Positions 1-8,590 are shown, counted from the first letter of the stretch. The stretch: 12,634 nt of DNA from Entrophospora sp. SA101 (GCA_958430865.1 CAUDNR010000859.1:11049-23682); one strand, 5' to 3'. Numbers and translations: made by a program. Notes: a model not told the origin generated them from the sequence alone.

Positions 1-2338
1 GTAATTATCAAGACGAACAGAACTTATCTATAGATAAATGGGATGTTATTATAGTCCAAGTTGAAAGCCTTTCTCGTATCGAATTTTCTGCCCGTCTAAT
101 TGTAGCTGTTTTAGATGAAGTTAATGCAATTCAACGCCAAATGAATAGTGGTGCAAAAGCAAGAGAATCCGAGAATGCGATGCGTGATGTGTTAAAATCG
201 GCCCAACATGTTTTAGCAATGGACGCCTTTGCAAACGAGTCAACATTAGCCTTCCTCAAAGCCTATCGTGGTGAAAATATTCGAGTGATTGATAATAAAT
301 TTCAGCCTCTTATAGGTAAGACCGTTGAGTATCTTTATGATCCAAATAGCGGGGCTGAAGCTATGCGAATAGGATTTGAGTTTCTAAAACAAGGTAAACG
401 CGTAGCGTTTGTTGTAACTAGCTCTAACATGGCTCGAGCATTAGTAAAAAAGGCTTCTAAATTATCTTTTAAAGCTCGCGCCTATTATGGAGATATGGAT
501 GGAAAACAACGAAAAAATGACTTTTTAGATATTAATACAGCTTGGGGTGAACTTGATTGTGTAGCTTATACAAATACAGTAGAAGCAGGTATTTCTTTTG
601 AGAAACCTAATTACTTTGACATAGTTATAGGTATTACAAATATTTCGACACCAGTTAATATCGAAGCATTTATCCAGATGATGTTCCGAATTCGTGATTG
701 TAAAAAGCGTATAATTTCTCTCTATTATCAGAAAAATTCCGATGAGCTTTTTCGTCCACCCGGCCACGAAAATATTCGTACAGAACTTGCAATTGCTCGG
801 CCTAATGATTTACATACAGCAGTAAAGGGACATCGTGAATGGGATAAAGATATTATTTCCTACAAACTTGATCAATCACCTGCTGTATTATCATTCATTG
901 AAGTCGAGCATCGGAAACGTCTCTCTGCAAGAAATTTTATCGAGATTTCATGTAGCCTTATTGCCAGTACTGGAGCAAGTCTTAAATTAATAAAAATGGA
1001 CGAAAATAAAGAGATTATAGGGAATCGTAAAAAAGTTCGTAATGAGATTAAGGCTGAAGCTTTAGTTATCAAGAATACAGATTTTGATGCAGTCGCCACT
1101 TCTCGAAATCTTGCTCTTGAGGAAGCTGAATTCCTTAAACTTGATTCAGAACGTTCAGTTGCAGATACCATGGCACTTAAGCATTTTTATCTGTGGAATC
1201 TTTATGGTGGAAATGGTATGAGCATCGAGGATTGGAATAAACTCTGCGATAAAGATTTTGTAGAACATTTTAGTCCACCCGAACCTAGAAAACATTTCTT
1301 GCGTCTATCTCATTTTTACAAGCAATGTTATGATGAAGAGAGTGCAATAGAAGAATTAAAGGCCAAAGATATCACACAATGGGAAGATACCTGCTATAAT
1401 GCTAAAGATTTACGCAAAACATATTCAGCGAATCATTGGGAAGCTGTACAAGGGCTTTTACAGTCACTTGGTTTTACAGGTATAGATGATAAACGCATTC
1501 TCTCTGACGATCAGGTAAAAGTTGTGTTTGAGGCATCTCGTGAAAAATTTATAGAAATTCGAAATCAATCCTTATTGCTCTTTGGCTTTAAGTCTCGTGC
1601 AAAAGAAATACCAGATCTTAAATCAGCTATAAAGGCAATTAATGCAATTGTTGGTAATTGGTGTGGTTATACTATAAAAAGTGAACGAAAATTGGTAGGA
1701 CCTAAAGGACAACAGATTTGGAAATATTCATATCAAATTAACCGAAAACCATATAATAGTTGTGGTTTTGATAATCAAGAAGAAGTAATGGCTAGGAAGT
1801 TAGATGATCCTGAATATTACCTTATAGCTCCAGTTCTTCCATCATATAAGCCAAAGGTAAGTGATGAGATTCAGAATCTTTTCGATTCTATACCTATTAT
1901 TAACAATAATACTTCAGAACATGTTGAGCATAAAACTTCTGACTCATCTAGTAATGCAATTGATGAAAAAGATTTACCTTTGAAAATACCAGCCCGTAAT
2001 CAATCTGCTGGTCTTTCCCAAGATAGATGCCATGTTGATACTACTATTAGTAAAGCCAGTATAGTTGAGAAAAAAATACCCGAATCCTTAACTCCTCTAT
2101 CTTCAGAATTTCTCATTAAAAATGAATCTGATATAGACAATCTTATCCTTCTTTTACAACAAAAATTCCAAATGTCTCAGGAAAGGTTAGAACAATGGTG
2201 AACCAAGATTGCCTTTGAATTGCGGGATAATCAAAATTACTGGAAAAAAGAGCACGAGAGTATGAATGAAACTGATTTCTTAGATTACAAGAAAAATTTC
2301 GAAGCTAAAATGGGTGTTCCTACTACTCCATACAAAAA
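1..2338 (+). repeat. Left arm of a long inverted duplication
   Basis: Bases 1-2338 pair with the reverse complement of 9208-11549. Left and right positions add to 11546, or to 11550 upstream of a 4-bp indel near left 104. From 1 to 1143 the arms differ at many sites, with many differences at CpG positions. From 1144 to 2338 every block I compared is identical and the encoded proteins (about 350 residues) are identical. Homology stops in a run of A: five in the left arm, six in the right. The duplication continues off the left edge. Confidence 0.9.
3..2201 (+). CDS. Primase-helicase fusion, left copy: helicase part, 5' end outside window
   Basis: This is the C-terminal two thirds of a primase/SF2-helicase fusion. 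The reading frame is open from base 3, so the ATG at 141 is internal: the codons before it match the right copy and carry conserved helicase sequence. Seen: motif II (Walker B) LDEVN at 111-125; a motif III-like VLAMDAFAN at about 207-233; a strand-loop VAFVVTSSN near 402-428; a motif V-like YTNTVEAGISFE near 567-602; and a motif VI-like QMMFRIRD near 675-698 with its arginines intact. The family resembles herpesvirus UL9-type origin-binding helicases (Herpes_ori_bp), which use ATP to unwind DNA at origins. The last 350 or so residues are a helical C-terminal region of unknown role. Walker A lies off the window. The frame stops at TGA 2199-2201, but coding-like sequence continues beyond it. 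I infer a nuclear DNA-replication role for a selfish or virus-derived element. Activity is uncertain because of the TGA and a lost 3' end. Confidence 0.8.
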   Translation, partial: NYQDEQNLSIDKWDVIIVQVESLSRIEFSARLIVAVLDEVNAIQRQMNSGAKARESENAMRDVLKSAQHVLAMDAFANESTLAFLKAYRGENIRVIDNKFQPLIGKTVEYLYDPNSGAEAMRIGFEFLKQGKRVAFVVTSSNMARALVKKASKLSFKARAYYGDMDGKQRKNDFLDINTAWGELDCVAYTNTVEAGISFEKPNYFDIVIGITNISTPVNIEAFIQMMFRIRDCKKRIISLYYQKNSDELFRPPGHENIRTELAIARPNDLHTAVKGHREWDKDIISYKLDQSPAVLSFIEVEHRKRLSARNFIEISCSLIASTGASLKLIKMDENKEIIGNRKKVRNEIKAEALVIKNTDFDAVATSRNLALEEAEFLKLDSERSVADTMALKHFYLWNLYGGNGMSIEDWNKLCDKDFVEHFSPPEPRKHFLRLSHFYKQCYDEESAIEELKAKDITQWEDTCYNAKDLRKTYSANHWEAVQGLLQSLGFTGIDDKRILSDDQVKVVFEASREKFIEIRNQSLLLFGFKSRAKEIPDLKSAIKAINAIVGNWCGYTIKSERKLVGPKGQQIWKYSYQINRKPYNSCGFDNQEEVMARKLDDPEYYLIAPVLPSYKPKVSDEIQNLFDSIPIINNNTSEHVEHKTSDSSSNAIDEKDLPLKIPARNQSAGLSQDRCHVDTTISKASIVEKKIPESLTPLSSEFLIKNESDIDNLILLLQQKFQMSQERLEQW

Positions 2339-2354
2339 GAATTTTGTACCATAG
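2202..2354 (+). pseudogene. In-frame continuation of the left helicase gene after the TGA
   Basis: After TGA 2199-2201 the same frame stays open for 50 codons to TAG 2352-2354. The encoded segment is charged and rich in aromatics, like a real C-terminus. The right copy has the same TGA and continues in frame for 59 codons to TAA. The two tails are identical up to the A-run at 2334-2338 and then differ. The left tail ends with four unrelated codons, so its native C-terminus was probably replaced at a breakpoint near 2338. The TGA probably arose from CGA by a CpG transition. Read-through is possible but there is no recognisable read-through context. Confidence 0.6.
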
Positions 2355-3391
2355 CAATTGCTCAGGTGATTTTTAGGTTATTACTTTGAATCAAAGTAAA
2401 AAATAATTTCTCCTTGTTGTTTAATCCCTTGTCTCCTTCATATATAATGATGATTACGTAATGAATTTGATGTTATTATTGTTACTTGACGACGTATATT
2501 GTATTACTCTCTGATTAATAAGGATTAATAAATAGATAAATTGGATAAATTAAATAAATTTCATCGCCCAAGTAATAATAAAAATGAAAAATCTAAAATT
2601 TTTAAGGAATTCTATTGTGAGAAAAAATTTTCCCTTATACAATTGCAAATCATAATCGGATTTAAACAAGTACCCTATCTAATGCTTATGCAAGCTTCTT
2701 TTTTTGTCATCCTCATCGACCACTGGCGGTGCTTATGATTGAAGTCACACGTGATTTTCAAAATAAAAATCTTGGGGACAAAAATTTAAAGCACGCCTAA
2801 AAATTTAATTGCAGGAAAATTATAGTATATATAACTAAGCCCAGTTTTTGACATCTAATAAAATAAATTCAGTTCTGACAAATTGCGTCATACATCTACT
2901 TAATCCAGACATTTCAGCGTTTTGCCCAAAATTAAAAATCAACAAAAAATATCTAATTTAAAAGAATATGAACGTGTCAAATAATCGTATTTTATAAAGG
3001 CAGAATAATTGATAAAGGATATAGTAAATTTTATTATATACATTACATTATGAATCAGGAATTATTACTTTGAAAACAAGAATATTTTAGGTAAAACAAG
3101 TTTATAAAGCTTATGGTTATAACAATTTGATCATAAAGATCTCTGCACTGATCACGTATTGCTAGAGTATTGATGATGATGAGCATGATGATAACAATAA
3201 GATTCAAAACAGTTTTATGACTATTTTATAAATATAAATTTACCTCAAAATTTCTCTTAATTTAATCCGTCAATCGTTGTTCAATATTTGAAAATGGATT
3301 ATTCGTGACTGTTAATCTTATAAAGTCAAAATTTGACAGATTAGATTTGGATCAGAAAAGCCAATAAATAAAAACAAATTGCATAATATAT
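2355..3391. other. AT-rich spacer, no gene seen
   Basis: About 1 kb without a supported gene. The only longer frame, near 2541-2738, starts at a non-ATG codon and has low-complexity content. Notable items are a perfect inverted repeat TTACTTTGA-A-TCAAAGTAA at 2381-2399, shortly after the left copy ends, and a short GAT-rich microsatellite near 3171-3196. I see no tRNA box motifs and no similarity to the repeat block next to the right copy. Confidence 0.6.
2381..2399. repeat. 19-bp perfect palindrome with one central base
   Basis: Arms TTACTTTGA (2381-2389) and TCAAAGTAA (2391-2399) flank a single A. It lies about 27 bp after the terminal codon of the left copy, so a breakpoint-associated or 3'-end role is possible. 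It may also be chance in AT-rich DNA. Confidence 0.6.
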
Positions 3392-4330
3392 TTACTTATT
3401 CTCAGGATCTATCCAATCAGCAAATTCACTTAACATTCCATTGAAATGAAGGGTATAAAAATTTACCACATTCCTCCATTCTTTCAGGATTTTCTCTGCC
3501 AAGTTTGCTTCAAGTGATAGTGTATGTTCCTCTCTGCATGAGAAAATGCTTAATAACACACTTAGATTGGATAATTCAACGGTCCAAAACTGGTTAAATG
3601 CATACTCGACGAATTCATCCTGGTTGAATGTAAGCTTCTCCAACACCTCAGCAACATATCCTACCGTTCGAATTAATTGACGCAACTCGATTATATTTTG
3701 TACTGATAGATCAACTCCAAATTCCATTGTAGAAACAACCTGTTCTATTACTTGATCGGCAGATATTCCATCGGCAAGAGTACAGATAGTTTTATTGCCC
3801 AGCACTTTCATCAGCATTTTGCTACAATGCTTTTGCTCACGAATATCACGTTCAGCTATCGAAATCTCTTCCTCGATTTGGCTTTTGTAACCATAAATAT
3901 CGTGCTTGATATCAATCAAGTATCTGAAGAGGTCAAATTCAAATTCATTGCAATTTTTCGACTCTTTTTGCAATGTAGTTGCCAAATGTTTAAGCTCTCG
4001 AATTACTGAAATGCATTCAATAGTTCCGATATTACCATCAAGTAGGCGTTCGAAAAGCGTGCACATGCATCTTGCATAACAGTATTCTTGATAATTTGTC
4101 CAGGTGGATTGTCTTGTTGTCATTACAAATCTATTAAAGGCATTGATTATAATGGGTCTGATTTGTGTGTTCAAGTATTCATCGTCTGTTTCAATGTATA
4201 AGAATTCATAAAAGGACTTTATGAGTGGTTTTATCATTCTGGTACGCGTATAGTTCAATCTATCACATTCAACGGCTGGACTTTTCCATTCAGAAAGTGT
4301 TTTAATTTTATATTGATTTGAGTGAAACAT
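3392..4330 (-). CDS. Unrecognised helical protein, 312 aa
   Basis: I do not recognise this protein. The frame is uninterrupted for 313 codons in very AT-rich DNA, which is unlikely by chance. The first ATG is at 4330-4328; the frame is open a little further upstream, but only a TTG lies there, so ATG 4330 is chosen. The stop is TAA at 3394-3392. The composition is balanced and mostly suits alpha-helix. A Cys/Tyr/Met-rich stretch lies near residues 80-95, and a strongly charged possible coiled coil near residues 145-170. There is no signal peptide, membrane segment, zinc pattern or nucleotide-binding loop. The 3' end faces the left primase-helicase copy across about 1 kb, so the two would be transcribed convergently. 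No intron, TATA box or AATAAA signal is certain. It could be a lineage-specific host gene or cargo of the surrounding element. I am confident it is coding and have no view on function. Confidence 0.7.
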   Translation of the reverse strand: MFHSNQYKIKTLSEWKSPAVECDRLNYTRTRMIKPLIKSFYEFLYIETDDEYLNTQIRPIIINAFNRFVMTTRQSTWTNYQEYCYARCMCTLFERLLDGNIGTIECISVIRELKHLATTLQKESKNCNEFEFDLFRYLIDIKHDIYGYKSQIEEEISIAERDIREQKHCSKMLMKVLGNKTICTLADGISADQVIEQVVSTMEFGVDLSVQNIIELRQLIRTVGYVAEVLEKLTFNQDEFVEYAFNQFWTVELSNLSVLLSIFSCREEHTLSLEANLAEKILKEWRNVVNFYTLHFNGMLSEFADWIDPENK

Positions 4331-5041
4331 TTTATTGGTAGATATCAATTATGATGTTTTTAAAAATTAATATTGGGGAAAATTTGATTGATACCATTTT
4401 ATACATCTACTATCGCTATGATGTATTTATTTTTTAGGTGTCATGTCGTTCATGGCTTGTATGTCATGAGTCTCACAAACATTACGTTCCAAAAAGTATA
4501 ATTTCTATCAAGGTTACCTATTCAAGTATTAATTTACACACAACATATGTAACATCGATCTAGAAATAGAACATGTCCTTGCTGATCTTTGTTTATTATT
4601 TATTATTAATTACTTTGGAAGATGCATTCATTGTACCCCTAAATCCAATTCTATAACCAATTCATTGCTTTGGTTCTGTAGTTCAGTTATTACGATATAG
4701 TGGCAAATACCTTTTCTTATTGTAATTGTTGCAACAAGGAAGGATTAAATATTTGAAAGTTTTCTCCCAGGATGATTTGGAATGTGAAAATTTTTGTATG
4801 CAACTTCAAACCTAATGACCTAGTAATCCTTTCTTTTAATTGTTTCTATAAATAAATCCTTTGATTTTATCACCTTTACAATTATCAACAATTAATTTAT
4901 AGCCACACTCAACAGAATAATCACAAAAATAGTATCCCATTGTCTACTTTAAATACGCTTTGAATCTTATATACAGTTGCTTGTTGTTTTACCCATACAA
5001 GAATATTTTACCTTTTTGGTTACAATGGATGCACGGAACAC

Positions 5042-5064
5042 ATAATAATAATAATAATAATAAT
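5042..5064. repeat. (AAT)7 microsatellite
   Basis: Seven uninterrupted AAT units occupy 5044-5064, followed by GAT and an A-run. It encodes the poly-Asn stretch of a spurious short frame and would be expected to vary between strains. Confidence 0.9.
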
Positions 5065-5093
5065 GATAGTAAGAAAAAAAAATTCCGTTATGA

Positions 5094-5250
5094 GCAAACA
5101 TTGGATTATCGATTTTTTCATATGAATCAAACAAATCCTAATTACACAAATTACATGACATCATAATCTTCTTTGTCTTTTTATACACAATGCAAACATC
5201 TTCTTAACTGTTCGCGTAACAAACATTGGATTATAAGTTCTTTTTCACGA
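5094..5250. repeat. Diverged direct repeat, period about 125 bp
   Basis: CAAACATTGGATTA occurs near 5096 and again near 5220. Both are followed by a T-rich stretch and an ATGAATC/CGATTCATC-like segment. The region after the second copy also partly matches that after the first (GCAAACATCTTCTT and GCAAAAATCTTCTT). This looks like an old, decayed tandem duplication. Confidence 0.4.
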
Positions 5251-6374
5251 TTCATCTTTTAAATTATTTAATCAACCGCACCTTTATATGCAAAGCAAAA
5301 ATCTTCTTTACTTGGAATAGAATCTTATGGTTCAAATGAACCTTTCCATAAAGAATTTTTATCAATTTAACTTGTTTATCAATGAACATTTTTATGTAAC
5401 ATCAAATTAATTCCATTTCTCTCTGACTTTTCATCGCGCTTTTGACATGTAATAATTCTGAACAAACAATAATAACATAATCAAATAATAAAAAAGTATT
5501 TTTGCGAAATAATAATAAACTTACACCAATAAAACATCCCGAATATCCATTGGATATCCACCAATATTAATATGGTCTGATAAAAGATTTATTATTATTT
5601 ATTTCAAAATTTTATGATGACAATAAAAATTTTATTTATTTATTGGTCAATGAATTTTTCTACATCAACATCATGTTTTTTTTTTTTTAAAAACTATTCA
5701 TTCGAAAAGAATTGTTCCTTTAGCTATCCACGTGTTACCAACAATCATTGAACAATCGTTCACTTGGTATAAATGTTTTTAGCTAATGTGAGAAATTATT
5801 TTTTGTTTTTCCACCAGACAAATGGATCTTGTCTAACATGAAATATATAGATAAATAATTTATGTATTAAATAATTTATATTGAAATAATTATATATTAT
5901 AAAGACAAATTATCAATTTTAAAAAATTTTTTTTTGTTTTTAAAGAAATGAACTTTTTTCACTATGAATATTCACTTGAAAAATTCTAGTCGAAAAAAAA
6001 AAATCGCGGTGACAATTATCATACAAACCGTCATTTTAATTATTTATAAACTTTGATTTTTATTAGTGTGAAGGATGATAGTGCCAATTTTGAAAGGTTT
6101 GAAGAAATTAATGGCATACAATGATGAGAAAACTAGATTATAATGAACTCCACATCCAAAAGAGAATTTATTATTTTACAATTTTAATTAAAATGATGAC
6201 GACGTAACAAGAGTTTTCTTTAGTACTTTGTCCACAGGTGCTGAATTTACATATTTAGATGGTTGGCTCATGCATAAATCAGCAGATGAAGACCTATTGT
6301 TGAAAGAAACATTGTAGTGATTATATTCATGAAATTTGAATATTCAGAGAAGCACGAGCTATTACTATTGCTGA

Positions 6375-6524
6375 AAATTGGCAAATTTCGAATTCAAATC
6401 ACTAGATAACAGTAATGATGAAGAATTCGGCACCACCATGTTCAACGAACCACCACACGAAGAAATTCCTTCCGGCCAAAGAATTTTTGATCGGCTTAGC
6501 TGGCTAAAAAAAAATTTCTCATAA
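6375..6524 (+). other. Small GC-richer open segment, possible coding relic or exon
   Basis: Within AT-rich DNA, 6420-6505 is clearly richer in G+C. One frame is open from after TGA 6372-6374 to TAA 6522-6524 and encodes a hydrophilic segment of varied composition, including EEFGTTMFNEPPHEEIPSGQ. The only ATG in that frame (6438) would give 28 residues. It could be the last exon or a decayed fragment of a larger gene. I recognise no family and regard coding status as weak. Confidence 0.2.
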
Positions 6525-6694
6525 CATTCATTTTTACGTCTGGAATTTTAGTGGCATAGAAATTTAGTTGAGATGAGTCCACTTGCATTACTTTGAATGT
6601 CAAAAAAACATACAATACATCACAGCAGGTAAAAGTCATAGTTAGAGTTTCTATTCGTAATACAAATTCTTATTTTAATTCGAACTCTTCTTAT

Positions 6695-6766
6695 TATTCG
6701 TTCTATTCGTTCTATTTGAATCATTTATAATATTCGTTCTATTCGAATTATTGAATTATTCGTTTT
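6695..6766. repeat. ATTCG/TTCTATTCG simple repeat
   Basis: Short irregular units built on TTCGTTCTATTCG recur at about 6697-6713 and 6732-6745, with degenerate ATTCG copies on both sides (from about 6652). This is typical of a decayed minisatellite, with no sign of function. Confidence 0.6.
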
Positions 6767-7759
6767 ATAATAATTATTTGTTTATTTGAATAAACTTTCA
6801 AATGCTCAAATTCATAACAAATAAGCAAATAATGGTAGTGATAACGATAATAGTAGTAATAATAATACGGAAGTTAAAAATTTTTAAAGGAAAATCCGGA
6901 TTTTTTAAAGTACTATTTCTAGCCCTGGTACTAAGTATAATTGATTCATTAAAATTATGCAAAATATTGAAAGACATGCCAACATAACTTTCTACCAAAT
7001 GTGACCGGATAGAAGACCCTGTGAGAAAGCTGCAAGTGGTTGGGATTTTTCAAGGAGCTAACAGGTTCAACTTATTACAATGGACTATCTAAAAGATATA
7101 ATTTTCCATGTTCAACATAGAAGGGTCCATGAAGTTTCTGTATTTTTTAACTAAATCTGTCCCACTGTTATGGTTTAAAGGAAATATTATGTGCAAAATC
7201 TATCATCATACAAGCATTGGACATAATAAATAAGAAGAATGATGTTAATGTTGAGAATTTTCTTGATGATTCTTGTGAACAAGATTGATATTGCACACCT
7301 CCAACCTTCATGAGATTAATGAAAAAGGAATATTGCACAGATTATCTTTATGCATAAGAGTAAGTTGATATATTTTTGCTAATAAAAAATGAAGGAAATG
7401 TCATTTTTTGCATATATTTTAAAAAAAATTTTATAATTATTATCCAGGTGTATTTTCAATGTCACAATTGGCAGTTAATTTTTTGTTTGAAGATTAGATG
7501 ATCTGCACCATATGAACAAAAAAAGGTTGCCCTTCTATATGGGGCACACTGCAACATAACCAGATAAAGTGAACATTGGTATTACCAGGGATTTCAGGGA
7601 TCAATAATTGGGTGCCCTACATTATATGATTTTACAAAACCATATTAATATTAATATCGGCCAATTATTTTTAACCCCTAAATATAGGGTATTAGACGTA
7701 GGGGAATGTCTAATTGACCTACTTTTGTACTCATGAGTATCATCCTTATGCAGTCAGGG

Positions 7760-7791
7760 AGTGGAAATAACATAATTATGTTATTTCCACT
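7760..7791. repeat. Perfect 32-bp palindrome
   Basis: The half-site AGTGGAAATAACATAA is followed directly by its exact reverse complement, with no spacer and no mismatch. The centre AATTATG/CATAATT is AT-rich and the ends are capped by GTGG/CCAC. It is flanked by short inverted G/C runs, AGGGGAAT at about 7698-7706 and ATTCCCCCT at about 7803-7811. It could be a cruciform-forming origin element, the fused ends of a small transposon, or a protein binding site. Confidence 0.85.
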
Positions 7792-7826
7792 TAGTCTAGG
7801 TTATTCCCCCTCAGCTATGACGTGTA

Positions 7827-7926
7827 GATCGTAAAATTCAAGTCATTTGAGTGATGGGTTGATCATAAAACTCAAGTCATTTGAGTGATGGGCATGTCAT
7901 AAAACTCAAGTCCGAAAATGACGTCC
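7827..7926. repeat. About 34-bp tandem repeat, two and a half units
   Basis: Units at 7827-7860 and 7861-7894 are nearly identical (GATCRTAAAAYTCAAGTCAT followed by TTGAGTGATGGG). A third unit from about 7895 keeps CATAAAACTCAAGTC and then diverges. Each unit contains an internal inverted repeat, CTCAA/TTGAG (one arm has a mismatch in unit 1). The core GAGTGATG recurs at 7849 and 7883, and as GAGTGACG/GAGTGATG at 7950 and 8066, so the family spreads beyond the tandem part. Confidence 0.75.
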
Positions 7927-7940
7927 ATTTTAATTGTGCC

Positions 7941-8090
7941 TCGTCATTCGAGTGACGTGCATTTTGCATTTGCCTCAAAGATATAGATTACATTTGTATC
8001 GCAAATTGAGAACCGCTGAGTCATGTGTCAGTATAACATGCATTTTGCATTTTAGGTCACGGCTCGAGTGATGTGCATTTTGCTTTTTAT
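7941..8090. repeat. Diverged repeats with GAGTGAYGTGCATTTTGC core
   Basis: CGAGTGACGTGCATTTTGC (from 7949) and CGAGTGATGTGCATTTTGC (from 8065) are near-identical, and a shorter ATGCATTTTGCATTTT lies at about 8038-8053. They share GAGTGAYG with the preceding 34-bp tandem units. I regard the whole 7827-8090 stretch as one degenerating iteron-like family. Confidence 0.6.
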
Positions 8091-8218
8091 GACACGCACC
8101 AAGGTGGCGTATTTTGTGTATGTGCCTAAAGGGTGCCGTTTTCATTATAAATCCAAAAAACGTTTTCCATGCTCCGAGTGCGATTTCAGTTTTCGCCATG
8201 TAGCATTTGTGTCCATCG

Positions 8219-8232
8219 TCCACACGTGTGGA
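8219..8232. repeat. 14-bp palindrome centred on CACGTG
   Basis: TCCACACGTGTGGA is a perfect palindrome with an E-box-type CACGTG centre, and flanking CCATC/GATGG nearly extends it. It sits between the two repeat arrays in a GC-richer stretch (about 8090-8280) with no supported gene. It may be a bHLH-type binding site or a structural element. Confidence 0.5.
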
Positions 8233-8299
8233 TGGTCACCTATAAGTAGCACTCCAGGAAAATGCTTATTTTGGCTTTTACGATGAATTTGATTGCGAG

Positions 8300-8520
8300 G
8301 GATGAGGCACGAAGTGCCGAATTGGCAATCTCTATTTTGGCCTTGTATGTTGCATTCGAATGCTAGGTTTGAGGCACAAAGTGCCAAATTGTTAACTGTT
8401 ATAATGCATTTGAATATCAATCGAGGATGAGGCACGTAGTGCCGAATTGTTAGCAATTGTTAGCTTCGCATAATTCATTCGAATATCGCCCAATGATGAG
8501 GCACGTAGTGCCGAATTGTT
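8300..8520. repeat. Four hairpin units GGCAC-N3-GTGCC
   Basis: GGCAC-GAA-GTGCC (8306-8318), GGCAC-AAA-GTGCC (8373-8385), GGCAC-GTA-GTGCC (8431-8443) and GGCAC-GTA-GTGCC (8500-8512) sit in longer repeated units, spaced 67, 58 and 69 bp. Each is preceded by GATGA or TTTGA and followed by AAATTGTTA, GAATTGTTA or a variant. Units 2-4 also share an upstream CATTYGAATRY-like segment. The loop changes while both stem arms stay perfect, so the hairpin itself may be what is conserved. The spacing is too variable, and the 'spacers' too alike, for CRISPR. Confidence 0.85.
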
Positions 8521-8590
8521 ATCATTACTTGGTAATACGTAAAAGCACAATTTTTTCTTACCTCTTTCCTTATATTATTCTACCTTTGGG

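Larger units (their letters stand above)
4331..7690. other. Long AT-rich region with microsatellites, no confident gene
   Basis: About 3.3 kb of mostly non-coding sequence. It contains an (AAT)7 microsatellite, a diverged pair of direct repeats of about 125 bp (CAAACATTGGATTA at about 5096 and 5220), poly-T and poly-A runs (near 5676-5690, 5930 and 5995), an almost pure A/T stretch around 5850-5935, a small GC-richer open segment (6375-6524) and an ATTCG-rich simple repeat (6695-6766). Open frames around 4960-5166 and 6798-6998 are low-complexity or microsatellite translations and are not supported as genes. I see no tRNA or rRNA. Confidence 0.6.

Noticed and set aside
2199..2201. TGA read as tryptophan (mitochondrial-type code)
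   Set aside because: The right copy also has TAA and a frameshift, so recoding TGA would not rescue it, and its other TGAs replace CGA (Arg) codons. The surrounding sequence does not look mitochondrial.
2198..2283. Intron removing the TGA (GTGAAC donor, TTAG acceptor)
   Set aside because: The donor is a poor match, the length of 86 nt shifts the frame, and the resulting frame reaches a stop soon after.
3752..4009. Open frame on the + strand opposite the 312-aa gene
   Set aside because: It is a shadow of the longer - strand gene, with unlikely composition.
4331..4348. Upstream start for the 312-aa gene at 4348
   Set aside because: The codon there is TTG, not ATG. In a eukaryotic context the ATG at 4330 is the better start.
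4960..5166. 68-codon open frame with a poly-Asn run
   Set aside because: It is built on the (AAT)7 microsatellite and A-runs, begins in AT-rich sequence and has no other coding sign.
6798..6998. Overlapping hydrophobic frames on both strands
   Set aside because: The Ile/Val richness comes from AT-rich, ATA/GTA-repetitive DNA. Frames mirror each other on both strands and neither shows a family signature.
7288..7345. Peptide-like stretch (LHEINEKGILHR) resembling the catalytic-loop region of a protein kinase
   Set aside because: Only about a dozen residues look alike, the frame shifts just where HRDLH should follow, and no other kinase motif is visible in the flanks. At most a relic; chance similarity cannot be excluded.
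8068..8286. Open frame with CSECDFSF...H, resembling a zinc finger
   Set aside because: The Cys/His spacing does not complete a C2H2 finger, the frame lies across repeats, and an opposite-strand frame of similar length exists. Not supported as a gene.
8300..8520. Regularly spaced repeats as a CRISPR array
   Set aside because: Spacing varies (58-69 bp), the sequence between repeats is itself related, no cas genes are present and the context is eukaryotic.
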